A DNA stretch of 64,000 nt from Pelobacter sp. (GTDB lineage: Bacteria > Desulfobacterota > Desulfuromonadia > Geobacterales > Pseudopelobacteraceae), in the NCBI GenBank assembly GCA_030824515.1, contig JAVBXN010000013.1, positions 62,001 to 126,000 on the forward strand. The letters are read 5' to 3'. The notes under the pieces are model-generated. The model saw only the letters and a program-made list of their open reading frames with translations, was not told the origin of the DNA and searched no databases. This document shows positions 1 through 9,103 of this stretch, one piece after another. The translations under genes and the position numbers were made by a program. Each line of letters begins with the position of its first letter. Positions within the stretch are counted from its first letter, which is position 1.

Positions 1-1232
1 GTTTTGTCGTGGTTGTCGCAGCGGTGGCCTTCAGCCCCAAGCTGGTGGCCCGGCTCGGATATTCGCAGGAATTCAGCGGCTTTCTGGGATACGCGGTGGC
101 GCTGACGATCGGCCTGATCCTGGGATGGCTGTTTTCAAAGAGCTTTACCGCGAATATCGAACGCCTGACCGATTCCGCGGAATCCATCGGACGCGGAGAC
201 TTGACCAGGGACGTGATCATCCGGCCATCACGGATTCCGGATGAGAGCCATGAACTGGCCGGCCTGATCAACCTGATGCTGCGAAATCTCAGGGAACTGG
301 TGCGGCACATCAAAAAGACCTCCGCCCTCCTCTCTGAATCTACCCGCGAGATCAACTCGACCGCACTGGAGATAAACGCCTCGACCGAAGAGGTAGCCCA
401 GGCCATTGAACAGATATCCCGCGGAGCCGAGTCACAGGCCGAAATGGTCGAAAAAAGTTCCAAGACCATCCGGGAAATGGCAATTTCCATAGAGCTGGTC
501 GCTGCCCGTGCCCGTGAAACGGCCAAGGCTGCCCGCGAAACCAGCCTGACCGCCCAGCACGGCGGCGCACTGGCAAATGACTCGCTGGAACGGATGAAAG
601 ATTTTTTCGAGAACCAGGAAACGATCGGACGTCAATTTGACACCTTCAACGGCAAACTGCAGAAAGTGGGCAAGATTGCCGACTGCATCGGTAACATAGC
701 GCGACAGACCAACCTGCTGGCTCTGAACGCCTCGATTGAAGCGGCCAGAGCCGGTGATTCTGGCAGGGGGTTTGCCGTTGTTGCCGAGGAGGTCCGCAAA
801 CTGGCTGACGGCTCATCGCAATCGGCATCCGAGATTAATGACATGATTGAAACCCTGCGAGAGGAGAGCCATCGTGTTCATGAAGTGATTTTGGAGAGCT
901 CACGCAGCATAAAAGAGGGGAAGAAAAACATTGATATAACCGCGGGCGCTTTTCAGGAAATTCTCAAGACCGTCCTGGAAACGGAGCGCAAAGCAACCAG
1001 CATTGCGGATCTTTCCCAGATGCAGCAGGAAGGATCGGCACGGATGGTCAAGGCGGTTGATGAGATCGCCAAGGTGGCGGATGATAATGCCGCAGCAACC
1101 GAGCAGGTCTCCGCCGCCACCGAAGAGCAACTGGCCGCCATGCAGGATATGGCCCTGGCGACCAGAGAACTGACGCAGCTTGCGGAGGAGCTGTTGACCG
1201 TGATAGAGCGTTTTCAAGTTGGGCCGGAATAA
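1..1232 (+). CDS. Methyl-accepting chemotaxis protein, 5' end missing
   Basis: The frame is open from the first bases, so the true start lies left of the window; the GTG at 9 is in frame but sits inside what looks like the end of a first membrane helix and is not a credible start. Visible, numbered from base 9, are a second membrane helix (about residues 22-44), a HAMP linker (to about 95) and a long coiled-coil signalling domain whose tip carries [17 protein letters not shown], the CheA/CheW contact region of MCPs. The ligand-binding part seems very short. There is no C-terminal CheR-docking pentapeptide. It is followed after 5 bases by a CheW-like gene, so the two probably form a receptor-coupling pair. 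The family call is safe; the ligand is unknown. Confidence 0.93.
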   Translation, partial: FVVVVAAVAFSPKLVARLGYSQEFSGFLGYAVALTIGLILGWLFSKSFTANIERLTDSAESIGRGDLTRDVIIRPSRIPDESHELAGLINLMLRNLRELVRHIKKTSALLSESTREINSTALEINASTEEVAQAIEQISRGAESQAEMVEKSSKTIREMAISIELVAARARETAKAARETSLTAQHGGALANDSLERMKDFFENQETIGRQFDTFNGKLQKVGKIADCIGNIARQTNLLALNASIEAARAGDSGRGFAVVAEEVRKLADGSSQSASEINDMIETLREESHRVHEVILESSRSIKEGKKNIDITAGAFQEILKTVLETERKATSIADLSQMQQEGSARMVKAVDEIAKVADDNAAATEQVSAATEEQLAAMQDMALATRELTQLAEELLTVIERFQVGPE

Positions 1233-1237
1233 CCCGA

Positions 1238-1666
1238 ATGCAAAGCAGTGCCAAAGATCGTAAATTTCTTATTTTTGAAGTGCATGGCTCACTTTACGCA
1301 TTTGATTTGACGCATGTGTCGGAAGTTGTCGATCCGCAGCCATGCTGGTCGATACCGCTTGTTCCGGACTGCTGCAGCGGGGCCGTCCAGGTACATGGCG
1401 CTATTGTAGCTGTGATGGACCTGGCCGCTTTTCTCGGTTTGCCGCAATGCCCCGAGCCACGGAAAATGATTGTGCTGGCCAAAGATATTGCGGCGCTGGC
1501 TTTTCAGGTAGCGCGGGTCATAAGAATTGCCACATTGCAGGAAATTGAAGTTCACCACTCTTTGGAAGATTGTTTCACATGTTCCCGACTGGTTATGGCG
1601 GAAGGTGAGGCCAGACTACTGGATGTGCGTAAATTGGTTCTAGCGGCTGAAGATATGATGAAATGA
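1238..1666 (+). CDS. CheW-like coupling protein
   Basis: A 142-residue single-domain protein with the CheW fold pattern: an N-terminal strand (KFLIFEVHGSLYAFDL), the V-x-E-V-V segment, then a GAVQVHGAIVAVMDLA segment matching the 'G-x-x-x-x-RG-x-x-x-P-V-x-DL' core in degenerate form. It starts 5 bases after the MCP stop, so co-transcription is likely. The usual RG of the core is replaced by HG and the sequence is rich in Cys (PQPCW, DCCSG, CFTCS), which suggests a divergent or specialised coupler rather than the main CheW. It would link the upstream MCP to a CheA that is not in this window. Confidence 0.8.
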   Translation: MQSSAKDRKFLIFEVHGSLYAFDLTHVSEVVDPQPCWSIPLVPDCCSGAVQVHGAIVAVMDLAAFLGLPQCPEPRKMIVLAKDIAALAFQVARVIRIATLQEIEVHHSLEDCFTCSRLVMAEGEARLLDVRKLVLAAEDMMK

Positions 1667-1707
1667 CGATATAAGTCTTAAAAAATATTACTGTTGGCAA
1701 ATAATAC

Positions 1708-1735
1708 TTGACAGCTGTGATAATCTGCGTATATT
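1708..1735 (+). promoter_or_regulatory. Sigma-70-type promoter for the small lipoprotein gene
   Basis: TTGACA at 1708-1713 and TATATT at 1730-1735 are separated by 16 bases, in an AT-rich gap 70 bases upstream of the lipoprotein start. This is a near-consensus housekeeping promoter, fitting a highly expressed small lipoprotein. Confidence 0.65.
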
Positions 1736-1804
1736 CCAAGGTCGATTTTAAAAACCATGCGCTCGGCGTTTAAATGGTAAATTCACAAAGAAAGAGGTAA
1801 CGCA

Positions 1805-2020
1805 ATGAAAAAACTGATCTCCCTGACCCTGGTACTCGCACTGGCTACAGTATTTGCTGCTGGCTGCAAGAAAAAAGAAGAAGCACCTGCTCCTGCTCCT
1901 GCTGTTGAAGCTCCGAAGCCAGTACAGGCTCCTATGTCCGCAGCAAAAGCAACTGACGCAGCCAAGCCTGCTGACGCTGCTGCTCCTGCCGCTGCTCCTG
2001 CTGCAGAGAAAAAGCACTAA
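1805..2020 (+). CDS. Small Ala/Pro-rich lipoprotein
   Basis: A 71-residue protein with a classic lipoprotein signal: MKK, a hydrophobic stretch, and a lipobox ending AAGC with Cys21 as the likely lipidated residue. The mature part begins KKKEE and continues as a low-complexity Ala/Pro/Lys tail ending in EKKH, with no recognisable domain. AGAGGT lies a few bases before the ATG, a strong promoter lies upstream and an intrinsic terminator immediately downstream, so this is an independent gene. Such short Ala/Pro lipoproteins are often abundant envelope proteins; its job here is unknown. Confidence 0.8.
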   Translation: MKKLISLTLVLALATVFAAGCKKKEEAPAPAPAVEAPKPVQAPMSAAKATDAAKPADAAAPAAAPAAEKKH

Positions 2021-2044
2021 TTCACTACCCCTCAAGGGAGTGTA

Positions 2045-2078
2045 AAGAGCCTGCGGGGTAACCCGCAGGCTCTTTTTA
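2045..2078 (+). terminator. Intrinsic terminator after the lipoprotein gene
   Basis: AGAGCCTGCGGG (2046-2057) pairs perfectly with CCCGCAGGCTCT (2062-2073) around a four-base loop and is followed by a T run. Confidence 0.9.
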
Positions 2079-2141
2079 TATGGGACTCCGATTTCATGGT
2101 CAAGATCACGCCTTGACCCGAAATCGGGCAAGGGGCTGTCA

Positions 2142-2477
2142 ATGCACGAAATGTCCATAACCCAGGGGATAATCGATTTATGCCTGCAACACGCGGGAGG
2201 CCGCCGAATCAAGTCACTGGAAGTGGAGATCGGCGAATTGAGCAGCGTCGTCCCTGACGCGGTAGAGTTCTGTTTCGAGGCCTGCAGCAGGGATACTCTC
2301 TTGGAAGACGCTGTGCTTGTTATTACACGCATTCCCGGCAAGGGCCTTTGCCAGGAATGCGGTGCGGAAACACATCTGACTGAGTTGTTTGCTGCCTGCG
2401 GTGTCTGCGGAAGCTGCCAGGTCAGGATAACGGCCGGTGAAGAGCTACGTGTAAAAGAGATTGAGGTCGTTGATTAA
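2142..2477 (+). CDS. hypA: Hydrogenase/urease nickel incorporation protein HypA
   Basis: A 111-residue protein starting MHEMSI, where His2 is the conserved nickel ligand of HypA. The zinc-binding loop is present as two CxxC pairs, C70/C73 and C86/C89, in the expected place. HypA delivers nickel, with HypB, to the large subunit of [NiFe] hydrogenases. No other hyp or hydrogenase gene is in the window, so this copy is isolated. AAGGGG lies upstream of the ATG and a strong terminator follows the stop. Length and motifs fit the family closely. Confidence 0.93.
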   Translation: MHEMSITQGIIDLCLQHAGGRRIKSLEVEIGELSSVVPDAVEFCFEACSRDTLLEDAVLVITRIPGKGLCQECGAETHLTELFAACGVCGSCQVRITAGEELRVKEIEVVD

Positions 2478-2510
2478 GAAAGGGCGCTGCATCCGCAGCG
2501 CCCTTTCTGT
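2478..2510. terminator. Bidirectional terminator between hypA and pckG
   Basis: GAAAGGGCGCTGC (2478-2490) pairs with GCAGCGCCCTTTC (2495-2507) around a four-base loop. The 13-bp perfect stem sits between converging genes and can serve both strands. Confidence 0.85.
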
Positions 2511-2526
2511 TCCGATTTATTGCTGA

Positions 2527-4386
2527 TCAGTCGTTGAAACCGTCCGCATCGGCGGTCGGATCAAACTGTTCCCAATGCTCAGGCGAACGCCATAACCCGG
2601 AAAGTATCAGTTCACGGATATGCATGAACTCCTTGGGCAACCGGTCGTACATCTTGACGAACAGCTCCTCGTGCGAAATTATCTCATCCTTCCAGACATC
2701 ACGGTCAACCGACATGAGGTCGTAGAACTGTTCACGGGAAACACTTCCTTCCAGACCGGTCCAGTCCAGATCTTCATAGCGCGGCATCCATCCCAGCGGA
2801 CTTTCAACCGCGGCGGCATCACCTTTGACACGCTCCACAATCCATTTCAGAATGCGCATGTTCTCGCCATAACCTGGCCAGAGGAATTTGCCATTGGCGT
2901 CCTTGCGGAACCAGTTGACACTGAAGATACGGGGCGGCTTGGGAGTCGTCCGTCCAACCTGCAGCCAGTGCGCAAAGTAATCGGCCATATGGTAGCCACA
3001 GAACGGCAGCATCGCAAACGGGTCACGACGAACATTTCCGGTTGCTCCCACGGCGGCAGCGGTAGTTTCCGAGCCCATGGTCGCGGCCAGATAAACTCCG
3101 AAACTCCAGTTGAATGACTGGTAGACCAGCGGGATGACATTGTTTCGGCGGCCACCGAAGATGAAGGCGCTGATTGGTACTCCCTTGGGATTTTCCCAGT
3201 CCGGGTCGATTGATGGACACTGGCCGGCCGGAGAGGTAAAGCGTGAGTTCGGATGGGCGGCGTTCCTGCCACAACCGGGAGTCCATTCGTTACCCTGCCA
3301 GTCGATCAGCTTCTCTGGAGGCGTGTCGGTCATCCCCTCCCACCAGACATCGCCATCGGGAGTCAGTGCCACGTTTGTGAAAATAGAATTACTGGCACAG
3401 GAGGCCATCGCATTCGGATTGGTTTTTGCCGATGTTCCCGGAGCTACACCGAAAAATCCGTATTCCGGATTTATGGCGTAGAGCTGACCATCGGAGCCTG
3501 TTTTGACCCAGGCGATATCGTCGCCGACCGTTGAAACTTTCCAGCCGTTCTTGTTGAAGATCTCGGGCGGTACCAGCATGGCCAGGTTGGTCTTGCCGCA
3601 AGCGCTGGGGAATGCTGCCCCAACATAGGTTTTCTCACCTTTGGGAGACTCGATCCCCAGAATCAGCATGTGCTCGGCCAGCCACCCCTCGTCCTTGGCT
3701 ATCTTGGAGGCGATGCGAAGCGCCAGGCATTTCTTGCCCAAAAGCGCATTGCCGCCGTAGCCGCTGCCGAAGGACCAGATTGACCGCTCTTCGGGAAAGT
3801 GTACGATGTACTTTTCCTTGTTGCAGGGCCAGGGCACATCCTTCTGCCCCGGTTCCAACGGTGCGCCGACAGAATGGAGACACGGTACATATTCACCATT
3901 ACCGAGCACATCGACCACGGCTTTGCCCATGCGGGTCATGATGCGCATGTTTACGGCCACATAGGGTGAATCGGTGATCTCCACCCCGATTTTGGCGATC
4001 GGAGAACCGAGCGGTCCCATGCTGAACGGAATCACGTACATGGTGCGACCGCGCATGCATCCCCTGAAAAGCTTTGTCAAGGTTTCCTTCATCTCCTTGG
4101 GAGCGGTCCAGTTGTTGGTCGGACCGGCATCATGCTTGGATATGCTGCAGATAAAGGTACGATCTTCAACGCGCGCAACATCGCCCGGATCAGAGCACGC
4201 CAGATAACTGTTGGGACGTTTTTCCTGGTTCAACTTTTTAAAAGTGCCGCCCTGCACCAGCAGGTTGCAGAGTTCATCGTATTCTTCCTGCGAACCGTCG
4301 CACCAGTGGATCTTGTCCGGACTACACAATGAGGCGACTTCCGATACCCACTTGACCAGTTGCTCGTTTTTTACTTCGTAACTCAT
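2527..4386 (-). CDS. pckG: Phosphoenolpyruvate carboxykinase (GTP)
   Basis: Interconverts oxaloacetate + GTP and PEP + CO2 + GDP, a gluconeogenic/anaplerotic step in the cytosol. The 619-residue product has the GTP-class signature [15 protein letters not shown] at about 256-270, with the active-site Cys263 and kinase P-loop. I place the start at 4386 (MSYEVKNEQ) because GGGAGG lies just upstream and the family length fits; the frame continues upstream to 4497, but those 37 residues are not family-like. The gene converges on hypA and is separated from the oxidoreductase gene by about 380 bases, so it is probably a single-gene unit. GTP-type PEPCK is usual in acetate-using Geobacter relatives. 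Confidence 0.96.
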   Translation of the reverse strand: MSYEVKNEQLVKWVSEVASLCSPDKIHWCDGSQEEYDELCNLLVQGGTFKKLNQEKRPNSYLACSDPGDVARVEDRTFICSISKHDAGPTNNWTAPKEMKETLTKLFRGCMRGRTMYVIPFSMGPLGSPIAKIGVEITDSPYVAVNMRIMTRMGKAVVDVLGNGEYVPCLHSVGAPLEPGQKDVPWPCNKEKYIVHFPEERSIWSFGSGYGGNALLGKKCLALRIASKIAKDEGWLAEHMLILGIESPKGEKTYVGAAFPSACGKTNLAMLVPPEIFNKNGWKVSTVGDDIAWVKTGSDGQLYAINPEYGFFGVAPGTSAKTNPNAMASCASNSIFTNVALTPDGDVWWEGMTDTPPEKLIDWQGNEWTPGCGRNAAHPNSRFTSPAGQCPSIDPDWENPKGVPISAFIFGGRRNNVIPLVYQSFNWSFGVYLAATMGSETTAAAVGATGNVRRDPFAMLPFCGYHMADYFAHWLQVGRTTPKPPRIFSVNWFRKDANGKFLWPGYGENMRILKWIVERVKGDAAAVESPLGWMPRYEDLDWTGLEGSVSREQFYDLMSVDRDVWKDEIISHEELFVKMYDRLPKEFMHIRELILSGLWRSPEHWEQFDPTADADGFND

Positions 4387-4766
4387 GCTGCCTCCCGAAT
4401 TGGAGTAATAAAATTTAGTTCTGGTTAAATAACACAACGCTAAGCAAAAAAAAAGATTTATCCGGCAGCAGACAAATAAAATCGCAACCGGCCGCAAACT
4501 GCTTGTTGGTAAGACTAAACAATGGTGGAATTCACAAGGAGCGGAAATATTTACCGACGGAAGGCGTTACGGCCATTTTAGCCTGAATAAATTGGGAGTT
4601 TGAACGAGTGGCGTGCATGCGCCAGACGCAGTAGCGAGCGCAGCTCATGGCAGAATTAGTGCCATGGCACCGGAGAAGTTAGTGGGCAAAAGTTCTGCGG
4701 CTTGACAAACCGGTTCAGGGGGCATCCTCCGCAGCGGGCAACAGCGCTACGGAGGATGCGGAATCA
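4387..4766. other. 380-base intergenic region between pckG and the oxidoreductase gene
   Basis: No convincing gene. The 4390-4500 part is AT-rich with a run of nine A and must contain the pckG promoter on the minus strand, but no clear -35/-10 pair stands out. A near-palindromic stretch, TGGCG-TGCATG-CGCCA, lies at about 4609-4624, and a terminator-like hairpin lies at 4722-4759. Confidence 0.5.
4722..4759 (-). terminator. Hairpin just after the oxidoreductase stop codon
   Basis: GCATCCTCCG (4722-4731) pairs perfectly with CGGAGGATGC (4750-4759). On the minus strand it follows the stop at 4767 by a few bases. There is no T run, so it may be a 3' stabilising or weak terminating hairpin. Confidence 0.4.
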
Positions 4767-6740
4767 TCAGCGCAGGACCGCCTCGGCCATAACTTCAGCC
4801 ACATCCAGCACCTTGACGCCGTCAGCGTTGACATCCTTTAAACCATCTTCAAACATCGTCAGGCAGTAGGGACAGGCTACGCAGATCGTATCCGGTTTTT
4901 CCTCCAGCGCCTCTTTGACCCTGGTCAGATTGATGCGCTCACCGCTATGTTCCTCCATCCACATCCTGCCGCCTCCGGCGCCACAGCAGAAGGCATTGTT
5001 GCGGTTGCGGCCGATCTCCTTCGGTGCTGTCCCGGTGGCCGCCCGCAGCGCTTCACGCGGTGCGTCATAGACATCGTTGTGCCGCCCCAGATAGCAGGAA
5101 TCGTGAAAGACTACCGCCCCCATCTCGCCTGCAGTTCCGTTCAGCTTGAGGTAGCCATCCTGAACCAGATTGCGCAGCAGTTCACTGTGGTGAATCACCT
5201 CCAGTTCGAGACCGTACTGCCGATAATCGTTTTTCAAGGTCGAGAAGCAGTGCGGACACTGGGTAATAACCTTACGCACGCCACGTTCCCGGAATATTTC
5301 CACATTTTCCCGGGCCATTTTATCGAACACATATTCATTTCCCAACCGCCGGACACTATCGCCGCAGCACTTCTCATCCTTGCCGAGAATACCCCACGAG
5401 ATTCCGGCCCTGTCCAGAAGTTGAGCCATGGCAACACTGACATGCTTGTTGCGGGAATCGAAAGAACCGGCACAGCCGACATAAAACAGGTATTCAGTCG
5501 TATTTTTATCGAACGGCTTTACATCCAGCTGGCTGCACCACTTGGCACGCTCGCTGGGGGCAATGCCCCAAGGGTTGCTGCGACCTTCCATGTTCTCGAA
5601 CAGGTTGAGCAGCTCTTCGGGAAACTGGGCTTCAGTTTCTACCAGGTGCCGACGTAACTGGATGATCTTGGGCATCTGTTCGATAAAGACCGGGCAGGAC
5701 TCCATGCAGGCTCCGCAAGTGGTGCAGTTCCAGAGAGCCTCCTCCGAAACACTCCCTTCGCCTCCATTGCCTATCAGCGGCAATATTGGCGCCTCTCCTC
5801 TCTTCAGACGCGAACCGTTCACGAGCAGGTTTACACGGATATCGTTTACAAGCAGACGCGGGTTCATAGCCTTGCCTGTAAATGCTGCCGGGCAAGCGTT
5901 TTGGCAATTGCCGCACTTTGTACAGGCAAAAGAATCAAACAGATCTTTCCTGCTGAACAGGTCCACCTGTCCTGCTCCGAACACGTTTCCCTCTACGAAC
6001 GCCTCCAGCGGCAGAACATTAGGTTTCCCCTCTCTACGCATAAAGCAGTTGGCAATAGCGGTAAATACATGTAGATGTTTGCTATACGGAATCAGGAGAT
6101 TCATTAATACCATCAGTGCAATGGCATGAGTCCACCAGGAAACAACATGAAATAATCCGAGTTCCTCGGCTGTCATCCCCACCAGCAACCCAGCCAGCAC
6201 GTTCGACACCGGCATGTAGGCCGCGGCCAGTTCCCGCCCCTGGGAAATCTCAGATGCATTTATCCCGAAGTAAGCCAACATGTGGACACAAATGACGGAC
6301 AGGATGACAAAAGCCTCGAAAGTCCGCGCCTGTGCGTAAGCAGGGAAAAACATCCGCCGTATGACTGCGTTAACAACTGCCAGGATGACAAGGGCGGATA
6401 ATATATCAGAAATGAAACAGATTGGAAAATAGATGCGATCTGGAAGCTTGGCTAAACTCAGGGAAGGAAATATGCCCTCCAACATGAATTCAATATTTAC
6501 AACAACCAAAAAAACACAAGCCCAAAACATAAGCAGATGATTAAACCCGAATGGGTGCCGCAAAATTCTTTTCTGGCCAAAGGCATACACAAGCATGGAT
6601 CGTAAGCTTCTGACATAATCAGTACCGCCCGCGTCCGGCTTTCCCAATCCTACGAGGCTTAGCTGACGATACAAACTCCAGGCAAAGAACGCAACGGAAG
6701 CCACCAGTAGTGGTGTAAAGAGCACTGTTTGCTGCGGCAT
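4767..6740 (-). CDS. Membrane FeS oxidoreductase, Etf:menaquinone oxidoreductase type (copy 1)
   Basis: 657 residues. An N-terminal NarI-like set of about six membrane helices (about 8-235) is followed by a double [4Fe-4S] ferredoxin domain (C273/C276/C279/C283 and C339/C342/C345/C349) and two CCG domains (C458-C459 with C495/C498; C585-C586 with C620/C623/C626), the architecture of heterodisulfide-reductase-like membrane oxidoreductases. Proteins of this build next to etfAB pass electrons from reduced Etf to menaquinone (EMO family). The NarI-like part would carry haem b. GGGGGG precedes the ATG. It is a paralogue of the next gene, very similar from about residue 250 on, less so in the membrane part. 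A terminator and an AT-rich leader separate the two, so this copy may be transcribed on its own. Confidence 0.88.
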   Translation of the reverse strand: MPQQTVLFTPLLVASVAFFAWSLYRQLSLVGLGKPDAGGTDYVRSLRSMLVYAFGQKRILRHPFGFNHLLMFWACVFLVVVNIEFMLEGIFPSLSLAKLPDRIYFPICFISDILSALVILAVVNAVIRRMFFPAYAQARTFEAFVILSVICVHMLAYFGINASEISQGRELAAAYMPVSNVLAGLLVGMTAEELGLFHVVSWWTHAIALMVLMNLLIPYSKHLHVFTAIANCFMRREGKPNVLPLEAFVEGNVFGAGQVDLFSRKDLFDSFACTKCGNCQNACPAAFTGKAMNPRLLVNDIRVNLLVNGSRLKRGEAPILPLIGNGGEGSVSEEALWNCTTCGACMESCPVFIEQMPKIIQLRRHLVETEAQFPEELLNLFENMEGRSNPWGIAPSERAKWCSQLDVKPFDKNTTEYLFYVGCAGSFDSRNKHVSVAMAQLLDRAGISWGILGKDEKCCGDSVRRLGNEYVFDKMARENVEIFRERGVRKVITQCPHCFSTLKNDYRQYGLELEVIHHSELLRNLVQDGYLKLNGTAGEMGAVVFHDSCYLGRHNDVYDAPREALRAATGTAPKEIGRNRNNAFCCGAGGGRMWMEEHSGERINLTRVKEALEEKPDTICVACPYCLTMFEDGLKDVNADGVKVLDVAEVMAEAVLR

Positions 6741-6834
6741 GATGTAACCCCCCGTATATGGATTTTTGGAATATTACCATAAATAATTATTAATAATATA
6801 TTATTTTAATTATGTTATTTACATGTAAGCGCAT

Positions 6835-6860
6835 AAAAAAAGCGCGCCTTTCGGCACGCC
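6835..6860 (-). terminator. Intrinsic terminator between the two paralogous oxidoreductase genes
   Basis: On the minus strand GCGTGCC (6859-6853) pairs with GGCGCGC (6848-6842), one G-U pair, around GAAA, followed by seven T. It would end transcripts coming from the etf genes before copy 1. The AT-rich 6741-6834 stretch beyond it may hold a separate promoter, though no clear -35/-10 boxes are visible. Confidence 0.75.
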
Positions 6861-6915
6861 TTTCAAAATAAGCTATGAATTATTTTCATGCGGCCTCCGT
6901 CAGGAAACCCAGGGG

Positions 6916-8892
6916 TTAATCAGGCCGGAACCCCTCGGCCACCACTTCCGCGATATCCTTTACTCGAGTTGCACCTGCCTGCACATCTTTCAATCCATCT
7001 TCGAACATGGTCATGCAGTAAGGGCATGACACACAGATGGTATCCGGTTTTTCCTCAAGCGCTTCCTTGACCCTGACAAGATTGATCCGGTCGCCGGAGT
7101 GCTCTTCCATCCACATCCGCCCCCCACCCGCACCGCAACAGAATGACTTTTCGTGATGTCGCCTCATCTCATGCGGCTTTTGGCCTGTTGCCAGTGAAAT
7201 CACTTCCCGCGGGGCCTCGTAGACATCATTGTGACGCCCCAGGTAGCAAGAATCATGATAAACCATCTGCCCCATTCCTGCCGCCAAATAAGGCAGCTTG
7301 AGGAGACCATCCTGAATCAGATTACGCAATAACTCGGAATGGTGAATCACCTCCAATTCCAGTCCATACTGGCGATAGTCGTTTTTCAGAGTTGTGAAGC
7401 AGTGTGGGCACTGGGTGATGACCTTTTTTATCCCCTTCTCTTTGAAGATTTGGACGTTCTCTTTAGCCATTTTGTCAAATACAAGTTCATTGCCCAGCCG
7501 CCTTAAGCTGTCGCCGCAACACTTTTCATCCTTGCCAAGAATCCCCCAGGAAATACCGGCTTTGTCCAGGAGCTGTGTCAGCGCCAACGTCACTAACTTA
7601 TTGCGAGAATCGAAGGAACCAGCGCAGCCCACGTATAGCAAATACTCAGTCGAATTCTTGTCAAAGGTTTTGACATCAATCTGGGCACACCACTTTGTTC
7701 GTTCCGATGGAGCAATTCCCCAAGGATTACTGCGACCTTCCATGTTCTCGAAAAGACTCAACAACTCTTCCGGAAACCTAGCATCTGTCTCCACCAGGTG
7801 TCGCCGCATTTGCAGGATTTTTGGCATCTGCTCTATAAAAACCGGACAGGCTTCCATGCAAGCCCCGCAGGTTGTACAACCCCAAATTGACTCTTCGGAG
7901 ACGCTGCCCTCACCCTGCTCACCTATTAACGGGATTAACGACTTCTCGTTTTTTTTCAGCAGCGAGCCGTTCTCCAGCAGGTTAACCTTGATATCATGAA
8001 TAACCGCTCGCGGATTAAGCGGTTTGCCGGTGATGCTAGCCGGACAGACTTTCTGACAACGTCCGCATTCTGTGCACGAAAAGGAATCCAGCAAATCCTT
8101 CCAACTGTATCGATCAACCTGGCCAACGCCAAAGGTATTTCCTATTATAAAATCTTCGCGCTGCAAGGTATTCGGCTTCTCCAACCTGCGGAAAAAACAG
8201 TTGGGGATCGCGGTAAGAATATGCATATGCTTGCTGTGCGGCAGATAACACATGAATGCCAGCAACGCAAAAGCGTGGGCCCACCAGGAAATTGAGTAGA
8301 CCGTCGCACCGGCTGCCGGGGCAAACATGCCGGAGACGACGCTGGAGACCGGCATCCAGGTTTTGGCTATGGCCAACGCCCCCTCCTGCATACGGGAAAT
8401 TTTTGCGGCGTTGATACCGAAATAGGCCAGCATCAAGAGGCCGATCAACGAAAGTATGAAAAAGGCCTCGATTGTCCTAGCTTCAGGATATGGAGGCGAA
8501 ATAACCCGACGGACCGCGGCCACAACAACGGCTGCCAGCGCCAGCAGCGAAACGATATCCAGCAGCAACAGCAATGGCAGCAGAATGCCATCGGGAAGCT
8601 TTGTCAGGCTGATCCAGGGAAAAACCCCGTGCAGAATGAATTCGATATTGGCAATAAGCAGGATAATGAACGACCAGAAAATGATGAAATGGTTGATGCC
8701 GAACGGCTTGGCCAGCACACGTTTCTGACCGAAAGCGTACATCAGCATCTCTCCGACCCGTGCGCCGATATTATCAAACCGGTTCTCGGGCTTTCCGAGG
8801 GAAATCAGACTGAGCCTTTTCCAGCACCCCCAGGCGAAGACGGCCAGGGAAGCAATCAGGAGCGGGGTAAAGATGGTCGGGTTTGGTGTCAT
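6916..8892 (-). CDS. Membrane FeS oxidoreductase, Etf:menaquinone oxidoreductase type (copy 2)
   Basis: 658 residues, same architecture as copy 1: NarI-like membrane helices (about 8-240), ferredoxin motifs CTECGRCQKVCP and CTTCGACMEACP, and two CCG domains containing CCGDSLRRLG and CCGAGGGRMW with a final CVSCPYC. It lies 211 bases downstream of etfA on the same strand and is therefore the likelier direct partner of this EtfAB. Expected role: oxidation of Etf hydroquinone and reduction of menaquinone during acyl-CoA dehydrogenation. The SD (AAGG) is weak. The duplication with divergence concentrated in the membrane domain suggests different quinone-side or expression properties. Confidence 0.88.
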   Translation of the reverse strand: MTPNPTIFTPLLIASLAVFAWGCWKRLSLISLGKPENRFDNIGARVGEMLMYAFGQKRVLAKPFGINHFIIFWSFIILLIANIEFILHGVFPWISLTKLPDGILLPLLLLLDIVSLLALAAVVVAAVRRVISPPYPEARTIEAFFILSLIGLLMLAYFGINAAKISRMQEGALAIAKTWMPVSSVVSGMFAPAAGATVYSISWWAHAFALLAFMCYLPHSKHMHILTAIPNCFFRRLEKPNTLQREDFIIGNTFGVGQVDRYSWKDLLDSFSCTECGRCQKVCPASITGKPLNPRAVIHDIKVNLLENGSLLKKNEKSLIPLIGEQGEGSVSEESIWGCTTCGACMEACPVFIEQMPKILQMRRHLVETDARFPEELLSLFENMEGRSNPWGIAPSERTKWCAQIDVKTFDKNSTEYLLYVGCAGSFDSRNKLVTLALTQLLDKAGISWGILGKDEKCCGDSLRRLGNELVFDKMAKENVQIFKEKGIKKVITQCPHCFTTLKNDYRQYGLELEVIHHSELLRNLIQDGLLKLPYLAAGMGQMVYHDSCYLGRHNDVYEAPREVISLATGQKPHEMRRHHEKSFCCGAGGGRMWMEEHSGDRINLVRVKEALEEKPDTICVSCPYCMTMFEDGLKDVQAGATRVKDIAEVVAEGFRPD

Positions 8893-8943
8893 GTTTAAAA
8901 CCTTATGTGTATATGATTTTATTCTACAAAAAGCAGTTTATCG

Positions 8944-9080
8944 CGCAAAGGCGCTCCAGAAGTAGGCGCTTCTAAGCGAAGTTCGTCAAGAAAAACAAAG
9001 CGTTATAAAATGTCTGGACTTAGCCATTTGGGTGAGGCCTTTATAGATTGTAAGATATTGACTTTCTTTGCGCCTTTGCG
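8944..9080. repeat. Intergenic inverted-repeat element A (about 137 bp)
   Basis: CGCAAAGGCGC at 8944-8954 recurs inverted as GCGCCTTTGCG at 9070-9080, bracketing non-coding DNA between etfA and oxidoreductase copy 2. Similar-sized elements with inverted ends are at 44937-45072 and 54367-54495. No reading frame inside. Confidence 0.55.
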
Positions 9081-9103
9081 TGAGTGAATTGCCGATTTTA
9101 GGT

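Noticed and set aside
1748-2341. A 197-codon minus-strand frame across the lipoprotein and hypA genes
   Set aside because: Antisense to two well-supported genes and through a terminator; no domain or ribosome site.
4387-4497. N-terminal extension of PEP carboxykinase
   Set aside because: The extra 37 residues are not part of the family and the ATG at 4386 has a clear ribosome site.
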